Notes under the pieces: generated by a model
What the model was told of the DNA's origin: nothing
What the model saw: only the letters and a program-made list of their open reading frames with translations
Databases searched by the model: none
Translations under genes and position numbers: made by a program
Source: JAWPMT01 sp965242775
Lineage (GTDB): Bacteria; Bacteroidota; Bacteroidia; Cytophagales; Cyclobacteriaceae
Length of the DNA stretch: 64,000 nt
Reading direction: 5' to 3'
Assembly: GCA_965242775.1 (NCBI GenBank)
Contig: CBDETI010000022.1
Span: 682,001-746,000 of the forward strand
Shown: positions 52,920-60,933 of the stretch, piece after piece
How the letters are laid out: each line of letters begins with the position of its first letter
Numbering within the stretch: position 1 is the stretch's first letter

Positions 52920-54611
52920 ATGAAATTTCGCATTTTCCTACTTCTCTCGACCATCAGTACAATCCTAAGCGCGCAGGATAGAATCACCGGTGAACTATTC
53001 GCTACTCGCTCTGAAGTTATCGCCCAAAATGGTATGGTAGCCACAAGCCATCCACTGGCCACCCAGGTTGGTCTTGATGTCTTAAAAGCCGGAGGAAATG
53101 CAATTGATGCAGCTATTGCCGCCAATGCAACACTGGGATTAATGGAACCTACCGGATGTGGAGTTGGTGGGGATCTTTTTGCAATTGTCTGGGATGCAAA
53201 GACCAAACAGCTCTATGGCTTGAATGCAAGTGGTCGGTCTCCTGCCGATCTTAAATTGAAATACTTCACGGACCAGGGAATGCAGAAAATTCCATCTTTC
53301 GGTCCATTGCCTGTAAGCGTGCCAGGCGCTGTAGATGGCTGGTTTGAGTTGCATGGGAAATTTGGCTCAAAACCTATGACCGACATCCTGGCGCCAGCAA
53401 TCAAATATGCAGAAGAGGGTTTTCCCCTTACGCAATTGATTGCCTGGTATATAGAACGCACAGTCCCCCGATTTATAGACGCAGGGTATCCTAATTTGAA
53501 GGAAACGTACATGGATCAAAACGGAGGGAAACTGCCCAACGAAGGAGAAATATATCGTAATCCTTTTCTCGCAAACACTTATACCAAAATCGCTGAAGGT
53601 GGAAGAGATGCCTTTTATAAAGGGGAAATTGCCAAGACTATCGCCAGTTTTATTAAGGAGCAAGGTGGCTTTCTTTCCGAAAAGGACCTTTCCAGTCATA
53701 AATCCGAGTGGATAGATCCAGTATCCGTCAATTACAGGGGGTATGATGTCTGGGAGCTGCCTCCCAATGGGCAGGGAATTGCCGCATTGCAGATGCTTCA
53801 AATCCTCGAGGGGTACGATTTCTCAAAAATCGAGTTTGGCAGCGCCGAGCACCTTCATGTGTTTACAGAAGCCAAAAAATTGGCTTTTGAAGACCGGGCA
53901 AAATATTATGCGGACATGGACTTTGCGGAAGTTCCCGTCGAGACATTGATTGGAGAAGACTACTCCGCCCAAAGACGAGAACTTATAAAAGACCGAGCTG
54001 GTACCTATTCGGCTGGGGAGATTAGCGCAGGAGAAACTATCTACATGACCGTGGCCGACAAGGATGGTAATATGATTTCTTTGATACAAAGTAACTATCG
54101 AGGCATGGGCTCTGGCATGGTCCCTCCGGAATTGGGATTCATGCTGCAGGATCGCGGTGAATTGTTCAGTTTAATTCCGGGACAAGCCAACACCTATGAA
54201 CCACGCAAACGTCCATTTCATACGATCATTCCCGCCTTCATTACAAAAGATGGTGAGCCTTTTGTAAGTTTCGGTGTGATGGGCGGGGACTTTCAGCCCC
54301 AAGGTCACTCACAAATTGTCATGAACCTTGTAGATTTTGGAATGAACCTGCAGGAGGCAGGTGACGCGCCACGCTGGGACCACACAGGCACCTCCACTCC
54401 TACCGGCGTTGCTGCCACTGGTACCGGCGCCATCCGACTTGAATCAGGAATTTCCTACAAAACGATCCGTGGACTGATGGACCGAGGGCATACCGTGAGA
54501 TACGGGCGCGGGATATACGGTGGTTACCAGGCTATCATGTGGGACAGCAAAAACAAGGTCTATCGCGGAGCATCGGAGAGTCGCAAAGACGGTCAGGCTG
54601 CAGGATATTAG
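52920..54611 (+). CDS. ggt: Gamma-glutamyltransferase family protein
   Basis: 563 residues with a signal peptide (MKFRIFLLLSTISTILSAQ). N-terminal motifs GGNAIDAAIAANATLGLMEP and GCGVGGDLFAIVWD, and the autoprocessing region with nucleophile Thr373 in GETIYMTVADKDGNMIS, followed by SNYRGMGSGMVPPELGF and a LQDRGELF-type segment. The His usual after the second Thr is replaced by Tyr, as in the YwrD-like branch, so hydrolysis of gamma-glutamyl compounds is likely but glutathione is not assured. Periplasmic. It converges with the permease gene after eight bases. The symbol denotes the family. Confidence 0.93.
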   Translation: MKFRIFLLLSTISTILSAQDRITGELFATRSEVIAQNGMVATSHPLATQVGLDVLKAGGNAIDAAIAANATLGLMEPTGCGVGGDLFAIVWDAKTKQLYGLNASGRSPADLKLKYFTDQGMQKIPSFGPLPVSVPGAVDGWFELHGKFGSKPMTDILAPAIKYAEEGFPLTQLIAWYIERTVPRFIDAGYPNLKETYMDQNGGKLPNEGEIYRNPFLANTYTKIAEGGRDAFYKGEIAKTIASFIKEQGGFLSEKDLSSHKSEWIDPVSVNYRGYDVWELPPNGQGIAALQMLQILEGYDFSKIEFGSAEHLHVFTEAKKLAFEDRAKYYADMDFAEVPVETLIGEDYSAQRRELIKDRAGTYSAGEISAGETIYMTVADKDGNMISLIQSNYRGMGSGMVPPELGFMLQDRGELFSLIPGQANTYEPRKRPFHTIIPAFITKDGEPFVSFGVMGGDFQPQGHSQIVMNLVDFGMNLQEAGDAPRWDHTGTSTPTGVAATGTGAIRLESGISYKTIRGLMDRGHTVRYGRGIYGGYQAIMWDSKNKVYRGASESRKDGQAAGY

Positions 54612-54619
54612 CCTTAATA

Positions 54620-57193
54620 CTAGTCACCACGGAGAATCTCGGCAGGGTTTACTTTCACCGCACGCCGGATCTGTCCAAAAACTGTTATTAGGATAGTAAT
54701 GAGTGTAATGCCGATGGAAACAACCACAGGTGTTAAGCTGAAAGGTTTTGCAAAAGTAAAGGTCCATTCGACAGCAAAACTCATTAACCAAATACTCACA
54801 GGTGTCCCCAAGCCTAACGCTACGATCAGTATCCAAAAATATTCCCTATTGCTTAAGTGAATTAGATGAGAAATATTGGCTCCAAGCACTTTTCGGATGC
54901 TAAATTCCTTAACACGCTGCTGCAATGTAAATGACAATAGACCATATAATCCAAGGCATGAAAGGAGGATCGTCATAACAGCGGTACTAAGCATAAAAAG
55001 GTTGTTGGCATCCACGTTTGTATAATCTCGATCAAATAAATCCGCCTGAATGTACCTTTCGTAGGGATCATCTGGAATAACCTGCTCCCAGGCAACCGCG
55101 AGTGACTGATCCAAGGTGCGCAATGATCCTGGTGTCGCCTTGACTATTAGGAAATCGTGCGATTCCTGACCAGAGGTAAAGATCATTGGCCGCATGGCTT
55201 CATCGAAAAAGTCGTGATTCACGTCTCCAGTAACACCCACAATTGTTTTTGATTCACCCATTACGTCGATTTGCTTCCCCAGCGCATCTTCCCAGTTCAT
55301 TTGTTTTAGAAAAAGCTCATTAACAATGGCCGTATTAGATTCACCCTCTGTCTCTTCAAAAACCCTACCCGCTACCAATGGCACGGACAAAGTGCTCAGA
55401 TAGCCTGGTCTCACATCATAGTGCAAGGCCTTGAATTTGGTTTCCAAATGTTGAAAAGTCAGAAGTCGATCACGCACACCAATGTGCCCGTAACTTGAGG
55501 CAATTGTCTCGACTTTAGGATCATTATCTATCAATGATTCAAGCGCCCTCCTGGCCTTTGCATCAGGTGTTTGTAGCGCCAGCATATCGGCTGGATCATA
55601 ACCCCAACTTAGTTCCTTGACATACCGCCCGTTATCCACAAAAATGAAACAGCTTAAAATGGTCAAAAAGGCCAAAAAGAATTGTATGGTGAGAAGTATC
55701 CGGGTAAATCTGTTCTTGCCAGCAATTTTGTTTGTCCCGCGAAATATTCCCAATGCTTGAAATTTGGAGATGTAAAATGCGGGATAGCTCCCACTCAATA
55801 CACCCAGCAATACGAACAGTCCCGAAAGGTATAAAATGGCTGTTGTGGTGGACGAAAATGCGAAGGGTATCTCCACCGGAGCAATGTAATTAAAACCGGG
55901 AAGCAGCAGAAAATAACACGCCGACACACCCAGGATCATGGCAACAGCACTCAAAATAAAGTTCTCAACCAGAAACTGAATAACGATATTGATTCGGGTA
56001 CTACCCATAACCTTCCGGATGCCTATCTCCTTCAGGCGTTTCGCAGCGGAGGCTATGGCGATATTTACGTAATTGAGGCAGGCAAATAAAAGCAGGAGAA
56101 AGCCTATGGCAGCAATACCAATGGTCCCGCCTTCATCATTGCCATACACCGTTCTTTCCTGCACCGCTCCAGCAATTTTACTAAGTCTTCCCAGGGTGAT
56201 AAGTTCATATCCCAGGAGAAGAGATCTAGGGTTTGCCTCGTTTTGAACTTTCGCCAACCGGGACATCAGATCGCGCAAATCCGTTGCGGCATAGTTGGGG
56301 TGCAAGAGTACAAAAGTGGCCCTGATATCATCTAACCACGAGACACGGTGACCTGTAATACTTTCGTACCGATCAAATGGTAGCAGGATAGCGGGCTTGA
56401 AACTATTGTTGCTGGGCACGTCCTGCAAGACACCAGCAACTTTGAAAGAGCGCGGCCCACTATGGTCAAATTTTATATTGATGGCTTTGCCAATAGGATC
56501 CAGATCCCCAAAATATTTTTTTGCCAGGTGTTGATTGATGACTACAACGTTACCCTGAAATTGATGGAGCGAGCCTTGTGTCAAAGGAAAGTCGAACACA
56601 TCGAACAGCTCCGGATCCGCTATCATTATCCGCTCTCTGAATACGTTTTTTCCGAACTTGACATTGCCTGCAACATAATGCAGACGGGCAAGAGATTCGA
56701 TCATCTCGTGACCAGTCAGCTGTTCCTTCAATATAGAAGCAGAGGGACCAAATAGCTTCTCCTCCCCGTTTTCTTCCACATGACTGACCACCTGATAGAT
56801 ATTGGCAGCATTCTGATGAAAAGAATTGAGGTCAAAGAAAAAGTCAGCAAAGAGGAAGGTTGTCATGGCACAACCTACTGAAACCGACAAACCGGAAATA
56901 TTGATGAGCGAGGTTCCCAAGTTTCTCGTGAGGTTCCTTACTCCTATCTTAAAGTAATTGCGAAACATAAGTGATTGTCCTTTTAAAATTGAATTTTCGT
57001 AACCCTTGATATTGGAAGGACGGAAATACCGAAGTACGTCCCAGACAAATGCCAATCGAGCAACTGACTTACCATCATTTTCAATTCGATAGTCGAATAA
57101 TTCGTACAGGTCGCCTTCAATCACTTCGAGCTGATCCGGATCACAAAACCAGCGTAGGAAGCGCAGCGCCCAGGATGGTGGTTGAAACTTCAA
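54620..57193 (-). CDS. MacB/FtsX-type ABC transporter permease with N-terminal prefix domain
   Basis: 857 residues. The prefix domain (PPSWALRFLRWFCDPDQLEV, IEGDLYELFDYRIE) is followed by NYFKIGVRNLTRNLGTSLIN and the first membrane helix, a MacB-like periplasmic domain, an FtsX block with AAKRLKEIGIRKVMGSTRIN, a second periplasmic domain and a last FtsX block with LQQRVKEFSIRKVLGANISH. It starts four bases before the end of the padR gene (ATGA), forming a two-gene unit like the three-gene one at 37.6 kb. Confidence 0.92.
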   Translation of the reverse strand: MKFQPPSWALRFLRWFCDPDQLEVIEGDLYELFDYRIENDGKSVARLAFVWDVLRYFRPSNIKGYENSILKGQSLMFRNYFKIGVRNLTRNLGTSLINISGLSVSVGCAMTTFLFADFFFDLNSFHQNAANIYQVVSHVEENGEEKLFGPSASILKEQLTGHEMIESLARLHYVAGNVKFGKNVFRERIMIADPELFDVFDFPLTQGSLHQFQGNVVVINQHLAKKYFGDLDPIGKAINIKFDHSGPRSFKVAGVLQDVPSNNSFKPAILLPFDRYESITGHRVSWLDDIRATFVLLHPNYAATDLRDLMSRLAKVQNEANPRSLLLGYELITLGRLSKIAGAVQERTVYGNDEGGTIGIAAIGFLLLLFACLNYVNIAIASAAKRLKEIGIRKVMGSTRINIVIQFLVENFILSAVAMILGVSACYFLLLPGFNYIAPVEIPFAFSSTTTAILYLSGLFVLLGVLSGSYPAFYISKFQALGIFRGTNKIAGKNRFTRILLTIQFFLAFLTILSCFIFVDNGRYVKELSWGYDPADMLALQTPDAKARRALESLIDNDPKVETIASSYGHIGVRDRLLTFQHLETKFKALHYDVRPGYLSTLSVPLVAGRVFEETEGESNTAIVNELFLKQMNWEDALGKQIDVMGESKTIVGVTGDVNHDFFDEAMRPMIFTSGQESHDFLIVKATPGSLRTLDQSLAVAWEQVIPDDPYERYIQADLFDRDYTNVDANNLFMLSTAVMTILLSCLGLYGLLSFTLQQRVKEFSIRKVLGANISHLIHLSNREYFWILIVALGLGTPVSIWLMSFAVEWTFTFAKPFSLTPVVVSIGITLITILITVFGQIRRAVKVNPAEILRGD

Positions 57194-57537
57194 ATCCCTC
57201 GGAAGTTGAATCCAAGATCAGGTATCCGCTCAAACAGAGAATTTCTCAATTCCTTAGACGATTGCAAGGCACTCTTGCCTTCAGCGGTAAGTGAATAAAT
57301 TTTTTTCCTGCGACCACCTCTTTCTTCAGTAGCCCCACCCATTTGTGAAAGGAGGAAGGACTTTTTCTCTAAACGCTTTAACACCTCGTGAACGGCACTG
57401 ATATTTACCTTCCTGCCTGTTTCACCAATGATAAAATTTCTTATCGAAACACTGTAGGCCTGATCCTGAAGTGTACCAACCACCAGCAAGATCAGCTCTT
57501 CAAACTCTCCGATATTTCCACCTTTTAACTCGCCCAT
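57190..57537 (-). CDS. PadR family transcriptional regulator
   Basis: 115 residues. Winged-helix core: IGEFEELILLVVGTLQDQAY, SIRNFIIGETGRKVNISAVH, EVLKRLEKKSFLLSQMGGAT, ERGGRRKKIYSLTAEGKSAL. It is clearly paralogous to the PadR at 40238, including the SAVHEVL/STVHAVL and ERGGRRK motifs. First gene of a padR-permease operon, most likely its own regulator. Confidence 0.93.
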   Translation of the reverse strand: MGELKGGNIGEFEELILLVVGTLQDQAYSVSIRNFIIGETGRKVNISAVHEVLKRLEKKSFLLSQMGGATEERGGRRKKIYSLTAEGKSALQSSKELRNSLFERIPDLGFNFRGI

Positions 57538-57718
57538 ATCAATTTACTTGAATTACACAAACGTGAAACTAATATATATGTTACAGATTTGTATAACTCA
57601 TGAAGTGTACGACGGCCTGAATAATTTTTAGTCGCAAGCAACCTCTACGGGTTTTATTGAATCATGATTAAAAGGTCACCCGGGTCAAACCCGTCAATTA
57701 ATTGAAAGGTCAAAATTC

Positions 57719-58669
57719 ATGAAAAACTCAATTCTGCTGGCAGTAATGCTAACCTCTGCTTCTGTGGGTCTTAGCCAGACCCTGTCCGATGGTACGAAGT
57801 TGTATCAAAGCAAAAGGCATATGCAGGCTAAAGAAATATTTTCTGCCTTCGGTGAGGCGCACAAGGACTACAATCAAGGTCAGTTTTATCTCGGACGAAT
57901 TGCTTATGATGAGGGGCATTATGAGCAGTCTATCACCTATTTGCAAGGGCTTGTAGATCGCGGTAATGCATCCTCTGAAGTCTACTACTGGCTGGCAACA
58001 GCCATGGGAGCGATTGCTGAGGACGCTAACGTTTTCAAGCAAGCGGTGATGGGCCCGAAGATCAGGGAGGCACTCGAAAAGGCGGTAGCAACGGATAGTT
58101 CCAATTTCGAGGCTTGCGTTCGGTTGGTCGAATTTTACGCGTTTGCGCCCGGCATTGTTGGAGGTAGCTGGGAAAAAGCGGAGGCCTTGGCTTCAGAGCT
58201 GGAGCACTTGGACACCCCCTGCTGGCACGTCGCCAAAGGAAAAATACTGGAAGCAAAAAAGCACTATGATCAGGCCGAACGAGAATACCTGCAAGCAGTG
58301 AAACTTGATGGCATTCACGGCATTGATCTGGGTTTTCTCTATCAGGAGCAGGCGCAGTATGATGAAGCTTTCGATGCTTTCGAAAAAGCTTGCAAAAAGG
58401 ACAGCAACAATGAGGTAGCACTTTACCAGATAGGCAAAACCAGCGCACTGACGGGGGATAGAGCTGCGAGGGGCATTGCGTGTTTGAATCGCTATCTGGA
58501 AATCAAGCCCAAGGCCAACAAGGAATGGCGATCTGCCGCGATGATGAGACTTGCTATGATCCACGAAAAAACCGGAAACACCGGTGAAGCAAGGGCACTT
58601 TACGAGCAGTCCCTTAGGCAAGATCCGGATAATGACGAATCCAAAAAGGGGTTACGGCGGTTAGACTAG
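57719..58669 (+). CDS. Secreted TPR protein
   Basis: 316 residues with a signal peptide (MKNSILLAVMLTSASVGLSQ). About five to six tetratricopeptide-like units are visible (GQFYLGRIAYDEGHYEQSIT, KILEAKKHYDQAEREYLQA, LYQEQAQYDEAFDAFEKACK, MIHEKTGNTGEARALYEQSL), with SNFEACVRLVEFYAFAPGIV and GGSWEKAEALASEL as in periplasmic TPR proteins. Probably a protein-interaction scaffold. A GAAAGGT ribosome site precedes the ATG. It is a single gene, convergent with rny. Confidence 0.88.
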   Translation: MKNSILLAVMLTSASVGLSQTLSDGTKLYQSKRHMQAKEIFSAFGEAHKDYNQGQFYLGRIAYDEGHYEQSITYLQGLVDRGNASSEVYYWLATAMGAIAEDANVFKQAVMGPKIREALEKAVATDSSNFEACVRLVEFYAFAPGIVGGSWEKAEALASELEHLDTPCWHVAKGKILEAKKHYDQAEREYLQAVKLDGIHGIDLGFLYQEQAQYDEAFDAFEKACKKDSNNEVALYQIGKTSALTGDRAARGIACLNRYLEIKPKANKEWRSAAMMRLAMIHEKTGNTGEARALYEQSLRQDPDNDESKKGLRRLD

Positions 58670-58715
58670 CCTCCTGTAGCCACACGCTAGATATTTTTTT
58701 ACTAGAAGTCGCTAG

Positions 58716-60278
58716 CTATTTGGCAAAGGCTATAGCCCGTGTCTCACGAATAACTGTGACTTTAATCTGACCTGGGTACTGCATGTCTTTCTCAATTTTC
58801 TGAGAAATACCAAAGGAAAGATCCCCTGCTTCTTTGTCACCTACCTGTTCTGCGTCGACCATCACGCGGAGCTCCCGGCCCGCTTGAATTGCGTAACATT
58901 TATTGACCCCCTCAAATCCAAGGGCCAGGGATTCTAAATCTTTCAGGCGCTTGATGTAGGATTCCATTACCTCCCTTCTTGCCCCAGGGCGGCTACCCGA
59001 GATAGCATCACAAGCCTGGACGATAGGAGAAATCATTGATGTCATCTCGATTTCATCATGATGCGCACCTATGGCGTTGCAGACTTCTTTATTCTCCTTG
59101 TACTTTTTTGCAAGATCCATACCCAGGATAGCATGAGGCGTGTCTGGCTCTTCCGGCCATACTTTACCAATATCATGCAGCAACCCTGCTCGCTTCGCCA
59201 ATTTCACATTCAGACCAAGCTCTGCTGCCAATGTTGCGCACAGTTTCGCTACTTCCCTGGAATGCTGCAGCAAATTTTGGCCGTAAGACGAGCGAAACCT
59301 CATACGTCCTACCATTTTGATCAGTTCCGGATGCAGTCCGTGAATGCCTAGATCGATAACAGTACGCTCACCGATTTCAATGATCTCTTCCTCGATGTTT
59401 TTCCGGGTCTTATTAACAATTTCCTCAATTCTTGCCGGGTGAATACGTCCATCCTGAACGAGACGGTGAAGTGATAGTCGTGCGATTTCACGACGTACGG
59501 GATCGAAACCCGAAATGATAATAGCCTCTGGCGTATCATCCACAATGATCTCCACTCCCGTCGCGGCTTCCAACGCCCGGATATTTCGCCCTTCGCGACC
59601 AATTATCTTTCCCTTGATGTCGTCGCTTTCGATATTGAAAACGGAGACACAATTCTCAATGGCATGTTCAGTGGCAGTCCGTTGTATGGTTTGAAGTACG
59701 ATCTTCTTGGCCTCCTTGGTCGCGGTAAGCTTGGCTTCCTCGATGATTTCTTTAATGTGTTGTGAGGCATTGGTCCTGGCCTCATCTTTCAAGGCCTCCA
59801 TAAGGCGCTCTCTAGCTTCGTCAGCAGTAAGATTTGACACCTTCTCCAGTGTGGCCACCTGCTCGTTTTTCAGTCGCTCAAACTCTTGCTTTCGCTTCTT
59901 GACAATTTCCAGTTGGGCAGAAACATTTTCTTTGAGCGACTCCAATTCGGCTTCAGCCCGCTTATTGCTCTCTATCTGCTTGGATAGATTACCTTCTCGC
60001 TGCTTCAGCTTATTCTCGTTGGAAATGATTTGGTTCTTCTTCCTGTTGGCTTCCTCTTCGAACTCCGTCTTAAGTTTGATGAACTTCTCCTTGGCTTCCA
60101 GGATGCGATCTTTTTTTATGTTCTCTGCCTTTAGCTCTGCCTCTTTGAGTAGATGACGTTTCTCGTCTTCTGCTTCCTTCAACATGGCGGCAGCTTGCTT
60201 TTTGAGAAGAACCCGCTGTATCAGGTAGCCAGCCACGACGCCAGCGATCAGTGCTCCGGTGATGAATAATATGTCCAT
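58716..60278 (-). CDS. rny: Ribonuclease Y
   Basis: 520 residues, normal length. N-terminal membrane helix (LFITGALIAGVVAGYLIQRV), a long Lys/Glu-rich coiled coil (about residues 30-190), a KH domain with GKIIGREGRNIRALEAATGV, and the HD domain with LLQHSREVAKLCATLAAEL, RAGLLHDIGKVWPEE and AIGAHHDEIE. It is the membrane-anchored endoribonuclease that starts mRNA decay in many bacteria. It is the last gene of the pheT - coiled coil - zapA - rny cluster, 65 bases after zapA. Confidence 0.97.
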   Translation of the reverse strand: MDILFITGALIAGVVAGYLIQRVLLKKQAAAMLKEAEDEKRHLLKEAELKAENIKKDRILEAKEKFIKLKTEFEEEANRKKNQIISNENKLKQREGNLSKQIESNKRAEAELESLKENVSAQLEIVKKRKQEFERLKNEQVATLEKVSNLTADEARERLMEALKDEARTNASQHIKEIIEEAKLTATKEAKKIVLQTIQRTATEHAIENCVSVFNIESDDIKGKIIGREGRNIRALEAATGVEIIVDDTPEAIIISGFDPVRREIARLSLHRLVQDGRIHPARIEEIVNKTRKNIEEEIIEIGERTVIDLGIHGLHPELIKMVGRMRFRSSYGQNLLQHSREVAKLCATLAAELGLNVKLAKRAGLLHDIGKVWPEEPDTPHAILGMDLAKKYKENKEVCNAIGAHHDEIEMTSMISPIVQACDAISGSRPGARREVMESYIKRLKDLESLALGFEGVNKCYAIQAGRELRVMVDAEQVGDKEAGDLSFGISQKIEKDMQYPGQIKVTVIRETRAIAFAK

Positions 60279-60343
60279 TTTCTATAATCTATCTTGAGAT
60301 AGTGTTAAGAATCGGACAGAATAAAGTACTGAGTTGGATGGGG

Positions 60344-60628
60344 TTACAAGGATTCCGAAATCAGCTCATTTAATTGTGCCAATCTCGCTGTGGAGAAGCT
60401 GTCAGTTGATCCCGCTTCTTCTTCATTTTTCATTTTCTCAACCAAGCAATCAAAAGCAACCATTGCCAATAAATCCTGATTGTCGTCTATACCAAATTGT
60501 TCCCTGTATTTTCTTATTTTATCGTTTAATCCCTTGCCGGCCTTCCTGATCCTCTCTTCGTCTTCCGCTTTCACCCTCATGGGATATTCACGATTTCCAA
60601 TCTTTAGTTTTATAGATAATTCAGCCAT
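60344..60628 (-). CDS. zapA: Cell division protein ZapA
   Basis: 94 residues from the ATG at 60628 (MAELSIKLKIGNREYPMRVK); a longer frame exists but this start gives the standard ZapA length. The globular head is followed by EDEERIRKAGKGLNDKIRKY and a helical tail (NQDLLAMVAFDCLVEKMKNE). ZapA binds and bundles FtsZ at the division ring. It begins four bases after the stop of the coiled-coil gene upstream. Confidence 0.93.
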   Translation of the reverse strand: MAELSIKLKIGNREYPMRVKAEDEERIRKAGKGLNDKIRKYREQFGIDDNQDLLAMVAFDCLVEKMKNEEEAGSTDSFSTARLAQLNELISESL

Positions 60629-60632
60629 CAGG

Positions 60633-60932
60633 TCAAGCCTCGCCCAAGTGGGCAATGCATTTATCGATTTCCTTTATATAGTCATCCAGTACTTCTTTCA
60701 ATTCCTTCGAATCTTCCCGCTCTACCTCCATGTTCCCTACAAGTTTACTGATTTTAAATTTATTTTGGAAGTTGGAAAGTTCACCCTCTTTGAGGGTAAT
60801 TTGAGACCGCAATTTGTCATTCTCCCGCTGGCTGACTGAGAGCTCTTCCTTGAGTTTTTTGTGCTCCCTAACCAGTAGTTTCACCTTTCTCTCAAGGGTG
60901 TCCAGTTCTTGCTTAAAGTTCGCGTCTGACAT
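60633..60932 (-). CDS. Small coiled-coil protein, ZapB-like
   Basis: 99 residues. Residues about 5-65 form a heptad-patterned coiled coil (LDTLERKVKLLVREHKKLKE, LSVSQRENDKLRSQITLKEG), then a helical, acidic tail (ELKEVLDDYIKEIDKCIAHL). It sits one base after pheT and four bases before zapA. Size, coiled coil and position suggest a ZapA partner comparable to ZapB, but sequence similarity to ZapB cannot be judged by eye. Confidence 0.78.
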   Translation of the reverse strand: MSDANFKQELDTLERKVKLLVREHKKLKEELSVSQRENDKLRSQITLKEGELSNFQNKFKISKLVGNMEVEREDSKELKEVLDDYIKEIDKCIAHLGEA

Positions 60933-60933
60933 T

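Noticed and set aside
57538..57718. Possible tRNA or small RNA between padR and the TPR gene
   Set aside because: No cloverleaf, T-arm consensus or terminator is present; only a short palindrome ACCCGGGT was seen.
58667..58700. Possible terminator CTAGC...GCTAG followed by a T run after the TPR gene
   Set aside because: The stem is only five bases with a 15-base loop; too weak to list as a feature, although the T run is suggestive.
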